From the NCBI GenBank assembly GCA_963965975.1, contig OZ014412.1, positions 3,722,501 to 3,786,500 of the forward strand: DNA of 64,000 nt. Reading direction: 5' to 3'. The DNA comes from Xestospongia bergquistia. Lineage: Eukaryota > Porifera > Demospongiae > Haplosclerida > Petrosiidae. A program made the position numbers and the translations under genes. Positions 1 to 10,271 of this stretch are shown here, in pieces. Every line of letters begins with the position of its first letter. Position 1 is the first letter of the stretch. The notes beneath the pieces are model-generated. The model was not told the DNA's origin. It saw only the letters and a program-made list of their open reading frames with translations, and made no database searches.

Positions 1-2640
1 ATTTCCTTTCAATGTTTTCTTCAATGATTCAAGAGCTTAGGTAAGTCTTCCTTCCTTCTTTGTTGTCAGCCTCACCTATACTTTTACAAGTACAGCTGTA
101 TTATAACTAATTACATGTTTGCAGCTGTCAATATTTTATGTATGGATGCATATAAGGCTGCAAATTTAGTAAACTTCATGTCATAACAGATATCTAATGC
201 AATAGTACACTATTCTAGTGTATAAAGGACATACATGGAAATAAGTGAGATTATCATTACCTTTACTGCTAGTTTTACTAGTTAGCACTGTAACTAAATG
301 TAGTTACAGATTTTTCTAATACTGATTCGTGGAAAGTAAATAACAAGTCAATTGTTCTCTTGAGGTTACTATGGGTACATTCTAAATTAATAGTATTCCA
401 TTGTGAGGGAATTTTGAGAAACACTGATAAGTGGGTGGGACTATATTACTATGAACCTACTCCCAGTAGTAATATATTAGGTATTCTGTTATGGGAAGTT
501 TATGGTTTATTTGATCATTATATATTAATTGTATTATAACTGTACATAATATTATATATTATCAATGTACATATAACACTGATCAATAACAATAATCCTA
601 ACCAGAAGTTCTTAATATACCAATCTATTTATTACCTAGATATGTAGACTAGTAGTTTTAAAATCATATCATAAACAGATATATATTAACATATAAATCA
701 AGTAACAGTGGAGATGACATTAAATGATTTTAGTAGCAATACATGTATAATGTGTTATATCAGTTTGTAAAAGTTTTGTCTTTCTTGTTAACTAACTGGA
801 TTGGTACTTTTTGTCAAACTTCATTGATGTGAGATGAATCTACAAGATTTAAACAGGATCTCTATTGTTTTTCTTCTTTATATATAATAATGTTAATGCT
901 TTAATTTGCATTGATGCTAGCAAGAGTATACTGTAAAGAGTTATATGCTATCTGTTAGCTCTGAATAATATTATGATAGATGTCTGTGCATCTGAACATG
1001 AGGTTGATAATATAAGACAACTGTCAGGATCAATTTTATTTGTCATATGTACACATTGCCTAATGGTACTGTCTTTCTTCTGATCCCTATTCAATAGTAT
1101 ATAGTGTTGTTCTACTATATATCTACTAATTTAATACAATATAGTACAGTAGTAAATGAGATATCAACAATATCATTTAGTATAACTGTATTCCAGTTGT
1201 GATCTGAGTTAACATAAGTGTCTTTTTATCTGAGATTTTGTCCCTTATTTAAATAATTTTAATGCTATCACTATATTGTAATAAACCTTCAGGACATATG
1301 GTCAAGGTAACTATTCTGGACATTTTGGAACCAATAAACCTCAGTATAATAATGAGAGAGGTTTCTGTATTTCCCACTATTTACATTAACAGATTTCACT
1401 GTTACACCATGATATCAATGTAATAATATAAAATATACCAATGTATCAAGACTCAAAATGATGTTGATAAAAACTATAATACTAAACAGCTTTGAATTGT
1501 TCTCTATACAAGAATTGATTCATTGAACAGGTCAAATTGAAAGACAGTTATATACATGCTGATTTAAATAACTAGTATCATTATTATAACTATCTCACGA
1601 ATCATTTGTTTTGTTAGAATGAAATTAGTAAAACATAATCAGATATTTTCTATTTTTTACTGATTTCATTTATTATAGGATAGTTTCTGACTACTTTTAT
1701 TATTGTACTAATAAATATAATTCTCAAGTAATATTCACTATCATCACATAGAGATTTGATAAATGTACAATATCATAGATAGTATTACATTCAGTTTCAA
1801 TATCTTATGATCTACCAATAATAAATTTATCTTCAGTGGTAAATGACATAATATTATCATTTGTAAACATAATATTAAACTTTTTGCCATGTATTATAAT
1901 AATGAGAATTACAATCAACTCTCTAGTAAAAACATTATACAGTAATTATCTTATAACAAATAAGAGAGTAGAGTTCATAATATTAACTATACTCCAATAA
2001 CTAACTGTATATACTTTGAGAATGTATATTACATTTATGTACATATAGTATTATATTTGTACCACACCTGATATTAAATTCAATGCTATAACAACAGATG
2101 TACTATATTGATTAGATCTGTTTATATTGACATGTGCTCTCTATACAGTATGACAATACAAACACTATTTATACAATAATCATTTAATGTCATATTAACT
2201 ATATATTATGTATAGTGATATAAATGTAGGTATCAATTTAGGTATATATGCTATAAATATAATAATAATAATGGGTTTATTTTTATTACACATTCTGTAT
2301 AAGACCATTTTGAATCATTTCTAAGAGAGCCAACAAAACTCTATTTTTCTTATTTTCTTCAAGGTATGCAATCAATTTTATTAATTTAATCAAATGAACT
2401 TTACATCACCGTACATAGGTGTACAACTACCACGCACTACAGTTAGAATGATGATATCTCCGTAAAAAAGGAAACTAAGCATAGTCAAAATTTGCCCTGT
2501 TTTTGACTTTTTGATTTTGATCAAGATTGGCTGGAAAATAATCGTTCTCATGAATTTTCCAAAATTAAATTGTACTATCAATAATTGGATCAGGAAAATG
2601 GTGTCATATTTAATTAACGGAAATGATAAAGCTAACGAAG
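1..2640. repeat. Gene-free left edge, partly a copy of repeats elsewhere
   Basis: No exon was recognised. The first ~470 bases are nearly the same as 47760-48230, and diverged versions occur at about 17440-18280 and 48720-49200, in each case just beyond a minus-strand receptor fragment. The window therefore opens inside a duplicated unit. The rest is AT-rich DNA without clear structure. A minus-strand open frame at 2390-2698 lacks any recognisable domain and is probably chance. Confidence 0.6.
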
Positions 2641-2725
2641 AAGCGGGTCTAGCATGACTTGGGTGAAGTGTTCGAAATTGTCTCTTAAAAATCATCAATT
2701 TATATTGAAACCTTCAGTTAAAGAG
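2640..2725 (+). other. Candidate 5' untranslated exon of R1
   Basis: This stretch resembles 50890-50953 upstream of R8: both share a block ending just before a GTATGT donor (2726 and 50954). An acceptor at 2801-2802 leads into the ATG exon of R1. Conservation of a donor-bounded block upstream of two paralogues suggests a spliced leader exon. The transcription start is unknown. Confidence 0.35.
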
Positions 2726-2818
2726 GTATGTTCTTAATTCATATATTATACATCAATATAAGTTGTATTTCGCCTGAATGAAAACAGTGTAACTATTTTT
2801 AGGGCTGAAACTGTAACA

Positions 2819-3243
2819 ATGGATTACACATGCTTTTATTTGCCAAGCCAAAAGACTCTCTCAAAGTGGCACGTTATAATCTTTATTGTCTTTATGTTCT
2901 CCTTACAAAGTTCAGGTAAATAATAATAATAATTATTATTATGCATTTGTTGACTTTAATTGACATTCTTATTTAATAATTCTTGCAGTTGTTACAGCTA
3001 TAATTACTAAAACTATATGCAAACTTGCTCTTGGATATGATGATTATATTATTAAGTTTAGTTGTTCAGACATCATATAAAGATAGCAGTAGAGTTTGAA
3101 GTACAGTCAATGTATTATTTAGGACAAGGCATATTATATTAATGCTATATGAAAGTAATTATACATGTATTCAATATTTTGTAAGTATATGTATAATCAG
3201 GCAGAGTGCACACAAGAGCCAACTGCCTGAAAACCTAAGGAAG

Positions 3244-3333
<90 letters not shown>

Positions 3334-5607
3334 GAAGGAGATAATGTTCATTAGTTTTTTTTGTTAGCTGTTCAGTTCATATTTACTCCATCTCCTAACA
3401 TTGGAGTTTATCAACTAGCACATTACCAATGTTCAGTAGATCATACTGGTGTGAGTATTACTTGGCTTGTTAATAAAACAAGCTCTGATCATAATGATAT
3501 TATCCAACTTGGTATTATTGTAAATGGAGCAGGATCATCTAACTCCAGTCTTATCATACCTGGATATCCTCAATATAACAATACAGTAGTGAGATGTAAT
3601 GCATTTGGATCTGTAGATGGTAATAATTACTTTAACTTCAGTGAATCTACTCTGAGAATACAAGGTAACACATTCTCTGATATTTGTGATTATATTTCCT
3701 CTCATTAGGTGAACTAGCTGCTGTCAACAACTTGACATGTCATGTACAAAGTCAGTATATAAACTGTTCTTGGTCTCCTCCCTTCTCTCTGGTATCCATG
3801 CCTCGTTATATCATCAATGTTACTTATGGAAGAGAACAAGTTACACAGAACACTACATCTTCTACAACATGGCAATACAACTACTGTCCCAGTCAATTTG
3901 GTATATACACATATACAATTAGTATAGCTGGTAATAACTCAGCTGGAGAAGGAGAGATAAGTACCACATCAGTTGTAGTACCAGAAGGTAATTGATATAG
4001 TTATATTCAATCTCTCTTCATTAACTATATATAGATGAAATTACTTCCTATAATGTAACTCCTAAAATGTTATTAAATGACTCTTATTTGATCAGCTGTA
4101 TTATAGAGGTATGTCATAACCAAGTTATTTCAGATTCATTTTCTCTCTTAGACTAAATATTCTATAGTACCATCATTAATATCTCTCAAACTAACTACCA
4201 GTAATGGAACTATATTAACATATACTGGAACAGTTATTGATATTGTTGATAATAAATTTAAAGGGAATATAAATATTGGTACAAATGGAAGACAAAAGTT
4301 GATTGTGTATTTAAGTCTAATATATGACAATAACAACTCTTTAATGGATAATACATCAACTCAAATAATTTGTAAGTTAATATAATTACTTTATTTGTTA
4401 TATATATTCTTTCATTAGCTACATTTCATGTTCAAAATGGCGATTTAACAGAAGAGTCTGGAGAAGTTTGTTTTACTTGTTATTTTCTTGAGGGTAGTCA
4501 ATCACAAGGATGTTATATTGAATATAACTCACTTATAACAGTCTACTACAGTGGTAATATTACCATATTGAGAACATCAGTAGATACCAGTACTGCTAGT
4601 AAATGTGTGACAGGAATATATACCAGTAACTATAATGTGACATTTTATGATCTGGATTATAACAATATACCATATACTACTGAGTATGCTGTAAAACTGA
4701 CTAATCAATCAGTGACTGGTCTATCTTCTCTTACTCCTACACTAACTATTATATCAAGTGTAACAATTATTATTACATTATCATCTCCATCACCTACTAC
4801 AATATGTACAGACTGTAATAATAGTAAGTTATTAATATAATCATAATTTATATCATCATATTTATCAATTAGTTACTAGACTCTCTCCCATTCCCTATTC
4901 AATGGCTAATAACAGTATGTCTCCATCACCTCTTACACTATGTACAGATTGTGATAATAGTAAGTTATTATTAATATTATAACAATTTAGTTCATATTTT
5001 TACTATTACAGTGAGGAGTGTTCAAAGAGATCTAATAATAGGTAATACTAGTATGATAACTTCTAGTCTAGTTAACTAAATATATTACTACATATTGTAG
5101 GTAGTATTACTGGTAGTCTAGTGGGTGTGTCAGTTCTAATATTGGTATGTACTGTACTAGTACTTATAATGATATATAGGATAAGAAGAACTAAGCCACT
5201 AAGACAAGGTAGAGTTAACTACATTTTATATACACACTCTCTTATATAAGTCACTACTAGATACTGTACAACATCAAGTGATGACTGGTATACCTCAATA
5301 TGAGAATATTACTAATTACCATCATACTACTGAACTAGAGATGACCACATGTGCTGCATATAGTATGATATAATATTGACCAATAACAGTGTGTGTGTGT
5401 GTTTATATACATAGTATTGAGTAATGATCTCACTTGAGTATAATATATTATTACATTGTAGGTATTGTACTATCTCTTGTTAATCCACTAACAGATACTG
5501 ACCCTCATCAAGTTATACCTCAATATGAGAATGTTGACATGATCACTAATACACTACCTACTACTGAACTAGAAATGAACACATGTGTTGCATATGGTGT
5601 GATATAA
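2819..5607 (+). CDS. R1: type A Ig-FN3 single-pass receptor, two tail exons
   Basis: Eleven exons: 2819-2915, 3368-3664, 3709-3987, 4035-4108, 4152-4371, 4419-4823, 4873-4959, 5012-5041, 5101-5208, 5261-5362, 5462-5607. They sum to 614 codons plus stop without interruption. Predicted layout: signal peptide 1-32; Ig domain 33-131 (B-strand Cys in HYQCSV, Trp in ITW, F-strand Cys in VVRC); FN3 132-224 ([12 protein letters not shown], then GYII, NSAGEGE); beta-rich unit 225-322; Cys-rich module 323-457 (CFTCYF, GCYIEY); Ser/Thr stalk including a 29-residue exon seen only in this gene; transmembrane segment about 505-524 followed by a basic stop-transfer RIRR; tails 533-566 and 567-614. Tail tyrosines sit in IPQYENI, IPQYENV and CVAYGVI; the last fits the ITIM pattern. 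Many N-glycosylation sequons. The ligand is unknown. Exon limits are inferred from GT-AG sites and from paralogues. Confidence 0.82.
2989..3110 (+). pseudogene. Decayed exon in R1 intron 1
   Basis: After an acceptor-like tract the sequence reads as a short protein-like stretch (residues such as [19 protein letters not shown]) and then hits a stop. A similar relic (ICDLTLGGNSIG) lies at 52242-52372 in intron 1 of R8. Both could be remains of an extra N-terminal Ig exon lost in both genes. The call rests on weak similarity only. Confidence 0.25.
3246..3328. repeat. (TA)n microsatellite in R1 intron 1
   Basis: About 40 uninterrupted TA units just upstream of the Ig exon acceptor. The YIYIYI reading frame across it is an artefact of the repeat. 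Confidence 0.95.
5261..5373 (+). other. R1 first tail exon with stop inside the following intron
   Basis: If the donor at 5363 is used, the exon joins 5462 and the tail continues. If it is not used, the frame reads three more codons (AYSMI in total) and stops at TAA 5371-5373. The same arrangement is seen in R2 (8368-8480), R3 (12217-12317) and R6 (41280-41392). Confidence 0.6.
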
Positions 5608-5687
5608 TATTAAAAGTACATTAAACAGCTGACATTTTATAGTTTGATGTTCATTATAATAATGATAAATGATGAATCAAATTTCAC

Positions 5688-5693
5688 AATAAA
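5688..5693 (+). terminator. Poly(A) signal AATAAA of R1
   Basis: Canonical hexamer about 80 bases after the R1 stop codon. Confidence 0.5.
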
Positions 5694-6454
5694 ACTATTA
5701 TATTATTATATTATTATATTATCTCTTATTTAATATTATACCAAAGATACCAGCAGTGTCATGTTGGCTTTAAAATATTTTATATTTAAAGTAATGAGAA
5801 GTTTCAAGTATTACACATAATACACATATTATATTATATTATATTATATTATATTATAGTAGTTCAACTGATATAGCTACTTTTCTGTATTTCTCTACAG
5901 ACTTCAATAATTTGCAGTAAATAGTTCACATATGTCAATTAAATGTTGACTGACATTGTTGCATCTCTAAAGACAAAATCTATTTCTCTAAGTTACAGGA
6001 TCAATGTTCATAATGGCAAGAGATTTTATCATATTACTTAATTCTTTTAAATTTGAGTGACAACAATGTCTTTTATGTATTTGTTAGATTGCAGAGTATA
6101 GATGGACAAAATATCCAAAAACTATCATTAATCATGTTACATTTATTCTTACTATAAAATGTGAACTCAATATAACCAGATTATTATCATTATAAAGAAC
6201 TACCTCAAAACAACATGTCTACTTTTACTTACTTGTTTTGATGGTTACTGGCAAAATGTCTGCCTTTTTATTAACATATTATCTATTTATAAATATATTT
6301 ATCTCAAACAAAACTTACTTTATTAATTTTGTTACGCATAATAATAACAATTGATAAAAACATATAATTTAGTAATTATAATATATACTACACAAACTAT
6401 TAATATAATATATACTATATTACTAACTGTTATCAGTATCTTACTATAATATGT
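5694..6454. other. R1-R2 intergenic spacer
   Basis: No gene was recognised. It holds short ATT/TTA repeats near 5698 and 5825. Its right half resembles the spacers before R4 (12.9-13.5 kb) and after R6 (42.0-42.4 kb), so the spacer was duplicated together with the genes. Confidence 0.6.
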
Positions 6455-6488
6455 AGTGATGTAATAATGATGTAATGATAAACTCAGT
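6455..6488 (+). promoter_or_regulatory. Conserved 5' flank of the MDLVKTTW genes
   Basis: A ~34-base block directly before the ATG, containing GATGTAATAATGATG and GATAAACT, is almost identical before R2 (here), R4 (13471-13504) and R7 (43259-43291). It is likely core promoter or 5' UTR shared by this subgroup. Recent duplication alone could also explain the identity. Confidence 0.4.
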
Positions 6489-8732
6489 ATGGATCTAGTG
6501 AAGACAACATGGCTATTACTAATATTGTTAGTATCTATTATATTAAAATGTACAGGTATGATTATATTAATAACTAATATACTATTTTATTTAGTTTTAT
6601 TATATAGCTGTTCAGTTCATATTTACTCCATCTCCTAATATTGGAGTCTATCAACTAGCACATTACCAATGTTCAGTGGATCATACTAGTGTGAGTGTTA
6701 CTTGGAATATAAATGGTAAAAGTTATGGTTATAATGAGATTATACAACTTGGTATTGCTACAAGTGGAGTACCACAACAGTCTAATCTTACAATACATGG
6801 ATATCCTCAATATAACAATACAGTAGTGAGATGTGATGCATATGGATCAGTGATTGGTTACACCAACTCTAGTGAATCTACTCTGAGAATACAACACACT
6901 CTCTGATATATGTCATTATATCTCCTCTCATTAGGTAAACTAGCTGCTGTCAATAACTTGATATGTCATGTACAAAGTCAGTATATAAACTGTTCCTGGT
7001 CTGCTCTCTTCTCTTTGGTATCCATACCTGGTTATATCATTAATATTACATATGGAGGAGAACTAGTTTCACAGAATACTACATCTTCTACAACATAGCA
7101 GTACAACTACTGTCCCAGTCAATTTGGTATATACACATATACAATTAGTGTATCTGGTAATAAGTCAGCTGGAGAAGGAGAGATAACTACTACATCAGTT
7201 GTAGTACCAGAAGGTAAGTGATGTAGTTATATTCAATCTCTCTTCACTAACTATATATATAGATGAAATTACTTCCTATAATGTGACTCCTAAAAAGTTA
7301 TCAAGTGGTTCTTATTTGATCAGCTGTATTATAGAGGTATGTCATAACCTAAGTTATTTCAGATTCATTTTCTCTCTTAGACTAAATATTCTATAGTACC
7401 ATCATTAATATCTCTCAAACTAACTACCAGTAATGGAACTATATTAACATATACTGGAACAGTTATTGATATTGTTGATAATAAATTTAAAGGGAATATA
7501 AATATTGGTACAAATGGAAGACAAAAGTTGATTGTGTCTTTAAGTCTAATATATGACAATAACAACTCTTTAATGGATAACTTACCAATGGATATTTCAT
7601 CAGTTAAAATAATATGTAAGTTAATATAATTACTTTATTTGTTATTTATTTTGGTTTTGTTAGCTACATTTGATGTTCAAAATGTCAGCATAATGGTCAA
7701 CTCAACCACTGGAGAAGTTTGTTTTACTTGTTATTTTCTTGAGGGCAGTCAATCACAAGGATGTTATATTGAATATAACTCACTTATAACAGACTACTAC
7801 AGTGGTAATATTACCATAGTGAGAAGATCAGTAGATATCAGTACTGCTAGTAAATGTGTGACAGGAATATATACCAGTAACTATAATGTGACATTTTATG
7901 ATATGGATTATAACAGTGTACCATATACTACTGAGTATGCTGTAAAACTGACTAATCAATCAGTGAATGGACTATCTCCTACTCTAACTACTATATCAAG
8001 TGTAACAATTATTACTACATTATTATCTCCATCACCTACTACAATATGTACAGACTGTGATAATTATTATATTATTATTAATATTATAACAATTATGTTC
8101 ATATTATTACTATTAAAGTGAGGAGTGTTCAAAGAGATTTAATAATAGGTAATACTATTTTTATAACTTCTAGTTTAGTTAACTAAATATATCACCTCAT
8201 ATTGTAGGTAGTATTATAGGTAGTCTAGTGGGTTTGTCAGTTCTAATATTGGTATGTACTGTACTAGTATTTATAATGATATATAGGATAAGAAGAACTA
8301 AGTCACTAAGACAAGGTACAGTTAACTACATTTTATATACACACTCTCTTATATAAGTTACTACTAGATACTGTACAACATCAAGTGATGACTAGTATAC
8401 CTCAATATGAGAATATTACTAATTACCATCATACTACTGAACTAGAGATGACCACATGTGCTGCATATGGTATGATATAATATTGACTAATAACTGTGTG
8501 TGTGTGTTTATATGACAGTGTGTGTGTTTATATACATAGTATTGAGTAATGATCTCACTTGAGTATAATATATTATTACATTATAGGTACTGTACCATCT
8601 CCTGTTAATCCACTAACAGATACTGTTCCTCATCAAGTTATACCTCAATATGAGAATGTTGATATGATCACTAATACAGTACCTACTACTGAACTAAAGA
8701 TGAAGACATGTGCTGCATATGGTGTGATATAA
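6489..8732 (+). pseudogene. R2: type A receptor with lost splice donors and a nonsense codon
   Basis: Signal exon 6489-6555 (MDLVKTTW start). The Ig exon starts at 6608, but five bases carrying its donor are deleted near 6894, so the frame runs to TGA 6904-6906. FN3 exon 6935-7213 carries TGG to TAG at about 7096-7098. Exons 7263-7336 and 7381-7615 are intact. The Cys-rich exon from 7664 lacks its usual donor (AGTAAG replaced near 8063) and reads through to TGA 8119-8121. Downstream exons 8119-8148, 8208-8315, 8368-8469 and 8587-8732 keep good splice sites and frame, with IPQYEN and CAAYG motifs. As written, the gene would give a 121-residue signal-plus-Ig protein. Its Ig exon combines R3-like and R7-like segments. 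It is most likely a young pseudogene, but see the findings for exon-skipping and anchor possibilities. Confidence 0.75.
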
Positions 8733-10271
8733 AATTGATAGTACATCATACATCTGGCATTATATAATTTAATATTATGATCATGATAAATTTATAAATC
8801 GAATTCACTATAAAATCAAAATATGAAGGTAACCATAGCAATGTACTGATGATAATATTATTAAAGAAAATTTATGAAGATGTTCTTAAGTGAGTATATA
8901 GTGTAATGATAATTTGATAATATCCTTGTAGACTTAAGAGGTTGATTATTTTCCAGTTTAAAAGTATAAATCAAAGTAAGTCAATTCAATCTACATTGTG
9001 TTATAACTTGAGACAATTAGTCAATTATTAGATTTAGTGCATGTATTTGTTAACTAAACATTAGTACCAAATACCAATAAGTTATATGATAACAATATGA
9101 ATATATTATAACTAGTGTTGTTTTAGTATAATGAAACATTTATAGTTTTAATAGTTCACTTGAATTCCTTTTATTTTAGTTTTATTAATTAAAATTATGT
9201 TTTGAGAAAATTCAAACAAGTAATATTAAAAACACTAGATAATATTGTACAACATTTTCCAAAAGAGTTCTTCCCAGGATACGAGCCATATTTAAAGAAT
9301 GAAAATACTCCAGTTTTTATATAATGTAATGCAAGTAGTTACAGATGGTTGTTGCTACAAATTAAATTACATTTTGTTATGTTTTGTTGGTAAAATGCAA
9401 TGTATAACAAAATCAACAATTAAGTTATTAAAATAAAATGAAATTTGGGAAAAATTAGCTTTAGTTTTAGTATTTAGTATGATTAAAATAGTCTATTTTA
9501 GTTTAGTATTAGTTAGTATGCTAATATGTTTTATCCTTTACTAAATTATATATTAGTATTAGTTTTGGTACACAAAACACACTAATTATAACACTATGTT
9601 ATCAAATGTTATAGCTGCATGTAGTCCTGGCACTGGATCCTTATTTCAATGATTGAGTTATACTATAATAGATAAAGAGATGTAACTATCCTTTTTTCAA
9701 ACCATTTTTATATTTTGATAAAATAAAGTATTAGTACATTTTACTTTGGACAAAACGAAGTGATTTTCTTCATAATGAATTTTTGCAAGTCTAAAAGATT
9801 TTCTTAGAATAATAGTCCATGATTTTGTTCAGAGACTCTAAAGAAAACAGAATTTCTAATAAAAATTGAATTTTCAAGAGAGAATATAAATTTATTATCC
9901 ACAAAAATTAATTCTTTGATTTGAATACTATTATGTGATATTATCATGTATGCAAACAGTAATCTGTAAACATTTAAAGCAACTTTTATACCCTGGTCCC
10001 CGGTATAAGTAAAGTTAGATTGTACAGTACTCTTGTTTATTACAAGGTAGGATGCCCCTCCTATTTTGTTTTTTATTTTAATAGATGATATGAAGCAGCT
10101 ATCTGGTATCACGTTACAAGTTTGTCATTACCGCCTTACCTTAGAGACGAAGGTGGGAACGCCAGACTAGAGTGTTGTTTGATATAGAAAGTTTCAATCT
10201 ACTTATGAAAGTTAAATCTTGCTCTAAAGTCAGTTTATTGTGTATACCTTGGATTCCTCCCTAATAAAGAA
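8733..10271. repeat. R2-R3 spacer, left part of the large duplicated block
   Basis: From about 8870 this matches 37620-39309 in order, with a short indel-rich stretch near 9.4-9.7 kb. A block from 10110 to 10271 with higher GC than its surroundings is almost unchanged before R6 (39150-39309) and may be the promoter or 5' UTR of R3 and R6. The minus-strand open frame at 9804-10112 has no recognisable domain. Confidence 0.6.
10110..10271 (+). promoter_or_regulatory. Conserved upstream region of R3
   Basis: About 160 bases before the ATG are strongly conserved with 39150-39309 upstream of R6 and have more C and G than the surroundings. The position suggests promoter plus 5' UTR. No TATA or initiator assignment is attempted. 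Confidence 0.35.

Noticed and set aside
2390..2698. 102-residue minus-strand open frame
   Set aside because: No domain, no supporting splice sites, overlaps the presumed leader exon and promoter of R1.
3142..3354. Open frame with long Tyr-Ile repeat
   Set aside because: It is the translation of the (TA)n microsatellite inside R1 intron 1.
4148..4336. Minus-strand open frames repeated at 4148-4336, 7377-7565 and 23198-23386
   Set aside because: They are antisense shadows of the well-supported beta-rich exon of R1, R2 and R5; conservation comes from the plus-strand gene.
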